A stretch of DNA of 64,000 nt from NCBI RefSeq assembly GCF_030814995.1, contig NZ_JAUSVX010000007.1, positions 124,001 through 188,000 on the forward strand, in the 5' to 3' direction. A model generated the notes under the pieces. That model did not search any database, was not told the origin of the DNA, and was given only the letters and a program-made list of their open reading frames with translations. This document shows, in pieces, positions 16,928-23,891 of the stretch. Every line of letters starts with the position of its first letter. Positions within the stretch are counted from its first letter, which is position 1. Both the position numbers and the translations under genes were made by a program. Source of the stretch: Labrys wisconsinensis. Lineage in GTDB: Bacteria; Pseudomonadota; Alphaproteobacteria; Rhizobiales; Labraceae.

Positions 16928-17902
16928 TTATCGGGGGTCGACCACTCTGCGCATCTGCCGGGGCGTCTTGCCGTAGACCGTGCGGAAGGCACGCACGAAG
17001 GCGGAAAAGCTGGTGTAGCCGCTGGCCAGGCCGATCTCGCGCACCGACATCGCCGAATGTTCGAGCAGGTCGCGGGCGCGCTGCAGTTTCAGCCGCTTGT
17101 GGTATTCCGCCGGCAGCACGCCGACCTCGGCCTTGAAGGCACGCTCGAGCCGCTCGATGGCGACACCGAGGCGGCGGGCGACGACGGCGATCGAGATCGG
17201 CCCTTCCCGGTCCGCCTCCAGATGCGCGACCGCATCGAGCACCAGATCGTCACGGATGCCGGTCCGCAGGCGAAGCTGCAGCCGCTCGCGATCGGTGGAG
17301 GCGCGGATGCGGTCGTGCACGAACCATTCGGCGACGCCGCGCGCCAGATGGTCGCCGTGGTGGAGGGCGATGAGATCGAGCATCATGTCGAGCGCGCCGA
17401 TGCCGCCCGCCGAGGTGAAGCGGGTCCGGTCGATGACATAGATCGCCCGCTCGAGCTTCAGGCCGGGGAAGGCTTCGACGAAGGCCGGCTGGCTCTGCCA
17501 ATGCAGCGTGCAGGAAAAGCCGTCGAGCAGGCCGGCCCGGCCGAGATAGAAGGCGCCGTCGGCCACGCTGCCGATATTGCCGCCCCTGCGCAGGGACTTG
17601 CGGATCCAGCTGAGCGGCTCCGCCGCCTGCAGGCGATCCGCATCGCCGCCCGAGCAGACCACGATGTAGTCGGCCGGCGGCGCCTTCGGGGCGGCGAAGT
17701 CCGGCGCAATCACGATGCCGTTCGAGGCGCGTATGCTCCCCTCGCCGCCGCCGACGACCGCCCATTCGTAAAGCGCCTTGCCGGCGAGCGTATTGGCCGC
17801 GCGCAGGGGCTCGATGACTGCGCTGAACGCCATCATCGGAAAGCCGGGAAAGATCAGGATCGCGAATTTTCGGATCACGAGCCAAGGTCCCGGCACCGGC
17901 AA
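16928..17902 (-). CDS. GlxA family transcriptional regulator (DJ-1/PfpI plus AraC HTH)
   Basis: A 324-residue regulator. Residues 10-180 form a DJ-1/PfpI-like ligand-binding domain (FAILIFPGFPMMAFSAVIEPLRAAN). Residues 215-315 form an AraC double HTH (ARRLGVAIERLERAFKAEVG, MSVREIGLASGYTSFSAFVRAFRTVYGKTPRQ). The family includes GbdR, CdhR, SouR and ArgR-type activators of quaternary-amine and amino-acid catabolism. It lies 88 bp upstream of the M24 gene on the same strand, so it probably activates this catabolic and transport operon in response to the imported compound. A GTG at 17878 is an alternative start. Confidence 0.88.
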   Translation of the reverse strand: MPVPGPWLVIRKFAILIFPGFPMMAFSAVIEPLRAANTLAGKALYEWAVVGGGEGSIRASNGIVIAPDFAAPKAPPADYIVVCSGGDADRLQAAEPLSWIRKSLRRGGNIGSVADGAFYLGRAGLLDGFSCTLHWQSQPAFVEAFPGLKLERAIYVIDRTRFTSAGGIGALDMMLDLIALHHGDHLARGVAEWFVHDRIRASTDRERLQLRLRTGIRDDLVLDAVAHLEADREGPISIAVVARRLGVAIERLERAFKAEVGVLPAEYHKRLKLQRARDLLEHSAMSVREIGLASGYTSFSAFVRAFRTVYGKTPRQMRRVVDPR

Positions 17903-17979
17903 TGGCTGTCAAGCCTTGCTTCGGCACGGAGATCGGCTCGGATGCTGCGGCTGCGACGTTCTCCGCGGCACCCGCCAAG

Positions 17980-18004
17980 GGAACATTCTGCTTCGCAAAA
18001 GGTT
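17980..18004 (+). promoter_or_regulatory. Candidate EcfG (general stress sigma) promoter upstream of the Nramp-like gene
   Basis: GGAAC at 17980-17984, then 17 nt, then GTT at 18002-18004. This fits the alphaproteobacterial EcfG/RpoE2 consensus, GGAAC-N16/17-cGTT, also written GGAAC-N18/19-TT, except for a G instead of C before GTT. It lies 116 nt upstream of the transporter ATG. The same spacing recurs at three other promoters within 3.3 kb. Confidence 0.5.
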
Positions 18005-18119
18005 TGTGGTCATTCGCATCGCAAGTCCAGGCCAATTCGCCGCCTCAGGCAGCAATCATTGCCTCAGCGCTGCGGACGGCCGTGCGCCTCGGACGATGAG
18101 AAGGCCTGGAGAGACTGGG

Positions 18120-19433
18120 ATGGCCGGAGCCACGAAGACGCCGGCCGGGAAATCTGCCGGGAGCCCCACGATCGAACCCAGCAAGCCGCGCCTCCTCGGC
18201 CTCCTGGGACCGGGCCTCATCACCGGCGCTTCGGATGACGACCCGAGCGGCATCGCCACCTATTCCCAGACCGGTGCGCAGTTCGGGTACGCCACGAGCT
18301 GGACGTTGCTGTTCTCCTATCCCTTGATGACGGCCATCCAGATCATCAGCGCCCGTCTCGGCAGGACGACAGGCAGGGGCATTGCCGGAAATCTGCGCAA
18401 ATACTATCCGAACTGGCTGGTCTACTCCAGCGTATCGCTGCTGCTGATCGCCAATGTCATCAACATCGGCGCGGATGTCGGCGCCATGGCCGATGCCGTC
18501 CATGTGCTGATCGGCGGACCGCAGATCGCCTATGTCGTCGCCTTCGGCACGATCTGCATTCTGATGCAGGTCTTTCTTGCCTATAAGAACTATGTCGGCG
18601 TGCTGAAGTGGCTCACGCTGGCGCTGCTCGCCTATGTCGCCACGCTCTTCGTCGTCAAGGTCGACTGGCTCGACTTCGCGCGTCACCTCGTGCTGCCGGA
18701 TCTGTCGTTCAAGGCCGACTATCTGACGGCGATCGTCGCCATATTCGGCACCACGATCAGCCCTTACCTGTTCTTCTGGCAATCGTCCCAGGAGGTCGAG
18801 GACATCAAGGCGGTGCCCGAGCGAAAGCCGCTCAAGGCCGCGCCGGAGCAGGCGGACAATGCCGGCAGCCGCATCAGCCTGGACACGTTCGTCGGCATGG
18901 CGATCTCGAACATCATCGCCCTTGCGATCACGATCACGGCCGCCGCGACCTTGCATGCCAACGGCGTGACGGACATCCAGAGCTCCGCGCAGGCTGCGGA
19001 AGCCCTGAAGCCCATCGCGGGAACCTTCGCGGAAATCCTGTTTGCCGTCGGCATCGTCGGCACGGGTCTCCTGGCCGTCCCCGTCCTCGGCGGCTCGGCC
19101 GCCTATGCCGTCGGGGAAACCATGCGCTGGAAGACCGGCCTCGACCGGAAGCCGAGGGAGGCGCGGGCGTTCTACGCGACCATCGCGCTCGCGACGGTCA
19201 TCGGCGCCGGGCTGAACCTGACGCCGATCAACCCGATCAAGGCTCTGTACTGGAGCGCGGTGATCAACGGCGTGGTCGCGGTGCCGATCATGGCCGTGAT
19301 GATGATGATGTCGACGCAGCCGCGCATCATGGGCAGGGAGACGATCGGCCTCAGCCTCCGGATCTTCGGCTGGCTCGCGACCGGCGTGATGACGCTGACC
19401 GCCATCGCGATGATCGTCACCTCATTCCTCTGA
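18120..19433 (+). CDS. Nramp-family divalent metal transporter (atypical motifs)
   Basis: A 437-residue inner-membrane transporter of the Nramp fold with about eleven helices. The first-helix metal motif, DPGN in classical MntH, reads DPSG here (LITGASDDDPSGIATYSQ). The helix-6 MPH motif is replaced by TTISPYLFFWQSSQEVED. So Asp is kept while the Asn and Met ligands are missing, which suggests a different metal preference, possibly Mg or Mn, as in Nramp-related groups. The ATG at 18120 follows GGAGAG. A candidate EcfG promoter upstream and stress-type neighbours suggest general-stress induction. Confidence 0.85.
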   Translation: MAGATKTPAGKSAGSPTIEPSKPRLLGLLGPGLITGASDDDPSGIATYSQTGAQFGYATSWTLLFSYPLMTAIQIISARLGRTTGRGIAGNLRKYYPNWLVYSSVSLLLIANVINIGADVGAMADAVHVLIGGPQIAYVVAFGTICILMQVFLAYKNYVGVLKWLTLALLAYVATLFVVKVDWLDFARHLVLPDLSFKADYLTAIVAIFGTTISPYLFFWQSSQEVEDIKAVPERKPLKAAPEQADNAGSRISLDTFVGMAISNIIALAITITAAATLHANGVTDIQSSAQAAEALKPIAGTFAEILFAVGIVGTGLLAVPVLGGSAAYAVGETMRWKTGLDRKPREARAFYATIALATVIGAGLNLTPINPIKALYWSAVINGVVAVPIMAVMMMMSTQPRIMGRETIGLSLRIFGWLATGVMTLTAIAMIVTSFL

Positions 19434-19525
19434 CGCGCCTTGCCGGGACCGCGCATCGAGGCCGGAAGGCTTCTGGCTTCCCGGCACCGATCTCGTTGCA
19501 TCGGCGCCGGGCTGGTTTCGAGCCG

Positions 19526-20449
19526 TCAGATCTCGTCGCGCTGCCGGCCGCCGAGAGCGGCTGCAGCGCTGGCGATGAAGGCGCCGACGAGCAGGGACAG
19601 GACGGTCAGCAGCGCCGTCGCGATCCCGGCCTTTCTGGCCGCATCCGCGGCCTCCTTGACCTTGAGCTTGGCCTGATCGAGCTGGCCGAGAACATCGCTG
19701 ATCCGCTTCTCGGCATCCGCCGCCGGCAAGCCGGTGCGCTGGGCGACGAGCTGGCCCAGATAGGCCCGGTCGGCGGCCGGCACGTCGCCGGACGCCATGT
19801 CCGTCAGGAGAATCCGGGACGCTTCCGCCCGGCTGTCGCCTGCCGCCTGCGGCGTCGGCGCCTGGCCGGCGGGCAGCGCTGCATTGGCCGGCGGCCGGAA
19901 CATCAGATCGATGAAGTAGTCGGTCGGCAGGCCCGACCCGTTTGCGGCCTTGCCGGCCGCAGCTTGCGTCGCACCCTGCGCCGCGCCGGAGGCGATCGAC
20001 GTCACCGCCGAAGCACCGCCGCCGACGATCGCGGTCAGGGCCGAGCTCAAGAGGCCGGCCGCGACGACGGTCGCCAGCGCCCAGGCCAGGAAGCCATGGG
20101 CCGTATCGCGAAAGAACACCTCGTCGGCATGCACGCCGGCCCATTTCGTCCGGAGCCGGCCGGTCAGATAGCCGCCGAGGGCCGAGGAAAGCCACTGCAC
20201 GATCACCAGCCAGATCGCGGTCGAGACGACAATGGCGGTCGCACCGGCGCCGGCGCCCGACCAGGGAGAGGTCATCGCCAGCCCCAGACCCGATCCGAGC
20301 AGCAGAAGCACCAGCGAGGCTGCGACGGCGGCCAGGGCGCCGGCGATGACGGCGCTCCACGACACGGCGGAAACCGACGCCTCGGCGCCGCGTGCAACGG
20401 GGCCGGCCTCATCGACGCCGACGATATCAACGGTCGCAAACGTTGCCAT
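19526..20449 (-). CDS. Multi-pass membrane protein, conserved hypothetical
   Basis: A 307-residue protein with Gly/Ala-rich membrane helices: WSAVIAGALAAVAASLVLLLLGSGLGLAM, ATAIVVSTAIWLVIVQWLSSALGGYLTG and FLAWALATVVAAGLLSSALTAIVGGG. A soluble Gln/Ala/Asp-rich segment follows, and a last helix sits near the C-terminus (ATALLTVLSLLVGAFIASAAAAL). The repeated GALGGYLTG-like turns resemble a poorly characterised family common in Hyphomicrobiales. The start at 20449 lies 11 bp after the stop of a 25-residue membrane peptide gene, so the two are co-transcribed, apparently from a stress-type promoter at 20572-20596. Function unknown. Confidence 0.75.
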   Translation of the reverse strand: MATFATVDIVGVDEAGPVARGAEASVSAVSWSAVIAGALAAVAASLVLLLLGSGLGLAMTSPWSGAGAGATAIVVSTAIWLVIVQWLSSALGGYLTGRLRTKWAGVHADEVFFRDTAHGFLAWALATVVAAGLLSSALTAIVGGGASAVTSIASGAAQGATQAAAGKAANGSGLPTDYFIDLMFRPPANAALPAGQAPTPQAAGDSRAEASRILLTDMASGDVPAADRAYLGQLVAQRTGLPAADAEKRISDVLGQLDQAKLKVKEAADAARKAGIATALLTVLSLLVGAFIASAAAALGGRQRDEI

Positions 20450-20460
20450 GTCCGGTTCCG

Positions 20461-20538
20461 TCAATGATAGAGAAAGGCGATGAGGATGATGATAGGGATC
20501 GGCACCCCCAGGAGCCAAAGCAGTATTCCCCGTCCCAT
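20461..20538 (-). CDS. 25-residue membrane micropeptide
   Basis: A very short gene encoding a single hydrophobic helix: it starts MGRGILLWLLGVPIP, continues IIILIAFL and ends in YH. A good ribosome-binding site (GGAG, 7 nt before ATG at 20538) supports it; an in-frame ATG at 20550 would add METV. I recall near-identical MGRGILLWLLG-type peptides annotated as small hypotheticals across Hyphomicrobiales, which suggests selection on the protein. It is the first gene after a candidate EcfG promoter and is followed 11 bp later by the 307-residue membrane protein, which it may assist or regulate. Confidence 0.65.
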   Translation of the reverse strand: MGRGILLWLLGVPIPIIILIAFLYH

Positions 20539-20571
20539 GACAGTCTCCATGACCTTGAGTTGACGATCCAT

Positions 20572-20596
20572 AACGGCCTTTTGCCGCAATTGTTCC
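20572..20596 (-). promoter_or_regulatory. Candidate EcfG promoter of the micropeptide/membrane-protein operon
   Basis: Read on the minus strand: GGAAC at 20596-20592, 17 nt, then GTT ending at 20572, preceded by C as in the cGTT consensus. It lies 33 nt upstream of the micropeptide ATG at 20538. This is the best-matching and best-placed of the four candidates in this cluster. Confidence 0.6.
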
Positions 20597-20759
20597 TTTC
20601 GTCACGCCGGAATATTCGGATCATTGCTCAGCCATCATCTTTGGTCCGCCGCCAATCGCCTGCGCGAAGTCGGGACGACCGCCAGATCCGGGAGGACGGC
20701 GCGCCGCCTTGGCGGCCACGGGTCTCGCGGCCGGCTGCGATGGAGCCGATCGCTCTTTG

Positions 20760-21026
20760 CTATGCCCTTTCCGGCCCGGCGGGAGCGCTCTCGACGAGCG
20801 TGCCGATCAGGCGCATCAACGCCCTCTGCTCGGGCTTGCCGCTGCCGGCCGCCAGGAAATCGAGGAGGCCGATCCGGCTCGGTTGCCCGCCGGACGGCGC
20901 ATTGGGGCGATGCTCGACGGCAACGTCTCCGGCCCCATCCTTGATCAGAAACCAGGCATCGCCGCTGGAAGCCTGATACAGGAGGCGCATCGCGCTGCCT
21001 TGCGCCGGCATGTGTCGCAACTCCAT
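20760..21026 (-). CDS. Small conserved-looking hypothetical protein
   Basis: An 88-residue soluble protein. Its N-terminal half looks like a small beta-hairpin domain (MRLLYQASSGDAWFLIKDGAGDVAVEH) and its second half is helical (RIGLLDFLAAGSGKPEQRALMRLIGTL). A textbook ribosome-binding site (AGGAGG) precedes the ATG at 21026. A GGAAC box with EcfG-like spacing lies upstream at 21061-21085. The pattern with Trp-Phe-Leu-Ile strands and a C-terminal helix is shared by small hypotheticals in related genomes, as far as I recall. No function can be given. Confidence 0.65.
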   Translation of the reverse strand: MELRHMPAQGSAMRLLYQASSGDAWFLIKDGAGDVAVEHRPNAPSGGQPSRIGLLDFLAAGSGKPEQRALMRLIGTLVESAPAGPERA

Positions 21027-21060
21027 AGCGGCCTCCTGAGGTTTGCGCTCGTCCCGAGAC

Positions 21061-21085
21061 AATCGTCCTAGCGGTCGAACGTTCC
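21061..21085 (-). promoter_or_regulatory. Weak candidate EcfG promoter of the 88-residue gene
   Basis: Read on the minus strand: GGAAC at 21085-21081 followed after 18 nt by TT at 21062-21061. This satisfies the GGAAC-N18-TT form but has GATT where cGTT is usual. It lies 34 nt upstream of the ATG at 21026, a normal promoter distance. Confidence 0.4.
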
Positions 21086-21225
21086 CGCCACGAGCGGATG
21101 CTCGCCCGGGCCATGGGAGATCCTGCCCGGGCGCCGGCTCTTCCCATCCGGTTTTGCTCGTCCCGATCCTCCGACTGCGCAGGGGCTCGCGACGATGGCA
21201 CCGCGACCGGGTGAGGGCCGGCGGA

Positions 21226-21250
21226 GGAACAAGGCCACCGCGGCGCCGTT
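21226..21250 (+). promoter_or_regulatory. Candidate EcfG promoter of the BON-domain gene
   Basis: GGAAC at 21226-21230, 17 nt, then GTT at 21248-21250, preceded by C. It matches the cGTT consensus and the spacing seen upstream of the micropeptide operon. It lies about 150 nt upstream of the GTG start, leaving a fairly long leader. Confidence 0.5.
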
Positions 21251-21402
21251 CTTCCCTCAGCAGTGCGTCGTGGCCTGGAAGAGGCACCGACAGCCAACGC
21301 CCCGACGACACCCGTGAGGTCCCGCTTCCCCATGCTCCCTGGGACGACGGGCTGCGAGGATCCGGGTCGACTCGGCGCAAGCCAGGCAAGGAGGACACCA
21401 TC

Positions 21403-22218
21403 GTGGTGCAGAATCGTTGGCAAGCTGATGAGCGCGGCCGGGGCCGGGGCGACTGGCGCAACGCCGGCAGCGACCGGGCATGGAACGAGGATCGCCAACG
21501 CGAGGAGAGCTCCCATCGCGACGACCGCGGCGGCCGGCGTCGGGCTTACGGCAATCGCGACGGCGGTTTCGAGGATGTCCGCGGGCGAGGCGCCGGCGGA
21601 TATGGCGCTCCGTCATGCGGCCGCGGCGACGACGACTGGTTCGCCTCGTCCTACGACACGCCCCACGGCCTGCGCCGTCTCGACGGCCCTGCCGGCCAGG
21701 ACGATCGTGACGGCTGGGGCAGCGATTTCGAGCCCGGCCGGGAGGAACGCGACCGGCGCTGGCGGGACGAGCGGCCCGCCCGTCACCGGCATGCGGAGCG
21801 CGGGTTCTGGGACCGCGCCTCGGATGAGGTTGCCTCCTGGTTCGGCAATCCGGACGCGGAGCGACGCCGTGAGGAGGACCAGTTCCGCGGCCGCGGCCCG
21901 AAGGGCTATACGAGGTCCGACGAGCGCATCCGCGAGGACGTCAGCGACCGGCTGACCGACGACCCCGGCGTCGACGCCAGCAATATCGAGGTGTCGGTCG
22001 CCGGTGGCGAGGTCACGCTCTCCGGCACGGTGACCAGCCGCAACCAGCGGCGGCGGGCGGAGGACTGCACGGAATATGTCTCCGGCGTCACCCATATCCA
22101 GAACAACATTCGTGTGAGGGAACCGGCGCCGCCCTCGATCGGCCAGGCCGCCTTCGGCCGCGACGCTTCGGAGACCGGCGAGGCCGTGCCGCCCGCCGAT
22201 CGCCGGACCGAGCGCTAG
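21403..22218 (+). CDS. BON-domain protein with long charged N-terminus
   Basis: A 271-residue protein. The first about 170 residues are disordered and rich in Arg, Asp, Gly and Trp (NRWQADERGRGRGDWRNAG), with a YGAPSCGRGDDDWF patch. A BON domain follows at about 175-240 (YTRSDERIREDVSDRLTDDPG through VTSRNQRRRAEDCTEYVSGV). It has the typical conserved Gly pattern, VSVAGGEVTLSGTV, and the ending IQNNIRV. BON domains bind membranes or other envelope components and are common in osmotic-stress proteins such as OsmY. GTG at 21403 is chosen because AAGGAGG ends 8 nt before it. No signal peptide is visible. An EcfG-like promoter upstream supports stress induction. Confidence 0.82.
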   Translation: MVQNRWQADERGRGRGDWRNAGSDRAWNEDRQREESSHRDDRGGRRRAYGNRDGGFEDVRGRGAGGYGAPSCGRGDDDWFASSYDTPHGLRRLDGPAGQDDRDGWGSDFEPGREERDRRWRDERPARHRHAERGFWDRASDEVASWFGNPDAERRREEDQFRGRGPKGYTRSDERIREDVSDRLTDDPGVDASNIEVSVAGGEVTLSGTVTSRNQRRRAEDCTEYVSGVTHIQNNIRVREPAPPSIGQAAFGRDASETGEAVPPADRRTER

Positions 22219-22285
22219 AGCATTTTCTGGCGAGCCGGCACTCGGTTCGCGTCAAGACAATGCGTCAAAACAAAGAGATAGAGCG
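22219..22285. repeat. Rhizobial-type intergenic repeat (AGCATTTTC...GTCAAAACA)
   Basis: Begins AGCATTTTCTGG right after the BON stop codon, has GGTTCGCGTCAAGACAATGC in the middle and ends CAAAACAAAGAGATAGAGCG. Near-identical elements recur in the intergenic regions of many rhizobial genomes as I know them; the function is unsettled. A decayed copy follows the YjbR gene at 7821. Everything from here to the tRNA at 22489 appears non-coding. Confidence 0.55.
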
Positions 22286-22488
22286 CCTGACGAGCGCCCG
22301 GAGCACATCGACGCCGATGCCAACACGGGCATCGCTCACTTTGATCTTCGGCAGGGTTGAGCGGGACTTGAAGGCACACTCCGCTACCACGGCCAGCCGA
22401 CGCCGTGGATGTCCGCGCTACTGACCGCGCCGACACGGATTTCGGCGCATGGATTAGTACAGATCCGGATGCTGGCGGGTGGAGAGAG

Positions 22489-22564
22489 TGGTGCCTAGGG
22501 GCGGAATCGAACCACCGACACTGCGATTTTCAGTCGCATGCTCTACCAACTGAGCTACCTAGGC
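22489..22564 (-). tRNA. tRNA-Phe (GAA)
   Basis: A 76-nt cloverleaf on the minus strand. The acceptor stem is GCCTAGG / CCTAGGC with discriminator A and an encoded CCA at 22491-22489. The D-arm contains AGCTCAGTTGGTAGAGC, the anticodon loop is CTGAAAA with anticodon GAA at 22531-22529, and the T-arm contains GGTTCGATTCC. All helices pair. No integrase or attachment-site duplication is seen next to it. Confidence 0.97.
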
Positions 22565-22728
22565 CCGGCGGCGCCTCGAAAGGCAACCGGAGACGCGGGC
22601 TTATAGCGAGGCGTTTTCGGCCTGTCCAGCGCTCGATGACGTCTTTGTCACGGGCTGGGGATAAATCCACAATCGTCGCCGGACCGGTCACGGCGTGGCC
22701 TTGGTCCGGCCGCTCGGTGCCTCCCGCG

Positions 22729-22761
22729 AAAAAGCAAAGGCGGCCCGCAGCCCGCCTTTGC
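22729..22761 (-). terminator. Intrinsic terminator of ndk
   Basis: Read on the minus strand, a perfect 10-bp stem (GCAAAGGCGG / CCGCCTTTGC) with an 8-nt loop is followed directly by five T residues (the A-run at 22729-22733 on the plus strand). It starts 36 nt after the ndk stop codon and is the clearest Rho-independent terminator in the window. Confidence 0.85.
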
Positions 22762-22797
22762 CGAGAGCGACGATGCGGGGGCGTACCCCGCGCAGCC

Positions 22798-23220
22798 TCA
22801 GCCGGCGATCTCGTTGCCGGCGAAGAACTGGGCGATCTCGATCCTGGCCGTCTCCGGCGCGTCGGAGCCGTGCACCGAGTTCTCGCCGACCGAGAGGGCG
22901 TAGAGCTTGCGGATGGTGCCGTCCGCGGCATTGGCCGGGTTGGTGGCGCCCATCACCTCGCGGTACTTGGCGATGGCGTTCTCGCCCTCCAGCACCTGCA
23001 CCACCACGGGTGCCGAGACCATGAAGCTGACGAGCTCGCCGAAGAAGGGCCGCTCCTTGTGGACGGCGTAGAAGGTTTCGGCCTGCTCCTGCGTCATGCG
23101 GATGCGCTTCTGCGCGACGATGCGCAGACCGGCCTTCTCGATGACGGCATTGACGGCGCCGGTGAGGTTGCGGTTGGTCGCATCCGGCTTGATGATGGAA
23201 AAGGTGCGCTCGAGGGCCAT
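22798..23220 (-). CDS. ndk: Nucleoside diphosphate kinase
   Basis: A 140-residue cytoplasmic enzyme that transfers the gamma-phosphate of ATP to other nucleoside diphosphates through a phospho-histidine. The family opening [14 protein letters not shown] is intact, with the active His at H117 in NSVHGSD. The binding residues [18 protein letters not shown] are also present, split here only for reference. Length is exactly the bacterial norm. It is a single-gene unit with its own strong terminator. Confidence 0.98.
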   Translation of the reverse strand: MALERTFSIIKPDATNRNLTGAVNAVIEKAGLRIVAQKRIRMTQEQAETFYAVHKERPFFGELVSFMVSAPVVVQVLEGENAIAKYREVMGATNPANAADGTIRKLYALSVGENSVHGSDAPETARIEIAQFFAGNEIAG

Positions 23221-23294
23221 AGGTGTCCTGATCGGATTGAGAAAGAGGCGCGCGGCTTATATCGGCGCGCCGGGACCGCATCAAGGGCCGGCCC

Positions 23295-23888
23295 TCAGGC
23301 GACTTGCGACAGCTTCTTGCGCACCTTGGCCAGGAAGTGCCGGCGCCGCGTCTCCGACACGGTGTCGAGGTTGTGGAGCGCCAGCCAGAGCGTGCGGCAG
23401 CGCGGGGCGCAGATCACTTTCAGGCCGCGCAGGATGATGTTGCGGCCGGGCTGCTTCATGTAGACCGTCCACCACCACCAGGGCGAGCCGAGCGTCGAGA
23501 CGCAGGCAAGAAAGCGGATCTGGGTCAGCACCGGGCCGATCGGCTTGTCGTTCTCCGGCATGGTGAAGGTGGCGTAGGGGATCCAGACCCGCTCCAGCCA
23601 GCCCTTGAGCATGGCCGGCGGGCCGTACCACCAGGTGGGATAGACGAAGACCAGCCCCTCGCACCAGCGCAGCGCCGTCAGGTGCTCGGCCACCGGCTTC
23701 TCGTTGTCGCCGGGCGTGTGGTAGCCGCGCCGCTCCTCGGCGCTCATGACAGGCTGGAAGCCGGTGGCGTAGAGGTCGAGCAGGCGGACCTCGTGGCCGG
23801 CCTCCGCCAGGCCCTGCATCGCCGCGTCGCGCACGGCGGCGGCGTAGCTTTCGGCGCAGGGATGGCAGTAGACCAGCAGGACCCGCAT
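23295..23888 (-). CDS. NAD(P)H:quinone oxidoreductase-like flavoprotein (flavodoxin-2 fold)
   Basis: A 197-residue flavodoxin-like oxidoreductase. It begins MRVLLVYCHPCAESYAAAVRDAA, the KefF/MdaB-type FMN or FAD phosphate-binding opening. It contains the family stretch VFVYPTWWYGPPAMLKGWLERV. Members reduce quinones or similar electrophiles by two-electron transfer. It begins 3 bp after the adenine deaminase stop, so the two share a transcript, although no metabolic link is obvious. The C-terminal end is basic (RRRHFLAKVRKKLSQVA). Confidence 0.85.
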   Translation of the reverse strand: MRVLLVYCHPCAESYAAAVRDAAMQGLAEAGHEVRLLDLYATGFQPVMSAEERRGYHTPGDNEKPVAEHLTALRWCEGLVFVYPTWWYGPPAMLKGWLERVWIPYATFTMPENDKPIGPVLTQIRFLACVSTLGSPWWWWTVYMKQPGRNIILRGLKVICAPRCRTLWLALHNLDTVSETRRRHFLAKVRKKLSQVA

Positions 23889-23891
23889 GCC

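Larger units (their letters stand above)
21027..21402. other. 376-bp divergent intergenic region
   Basis: This gap separates the 88-residue gene (minus) from the BON-domain gene (plus). It holds two oppositely directed EcfG-like promoters (21061-21085 and 21226-21250) and the AAGGAGG ribosome-binding site at 21388-21394. I see no further coding potential, repeat or RNA element; short frames crossing it are Arg-rich shadows. Confidence 0.5.

Noticed and set aside
22216-22600. Genomic island or prophage attached to the tRNA-Phe gene
   Set aside because: No integrase, no direct repeat of the tRNA 3' end and normal neighbouring genes (ndk, BON) on both sides.
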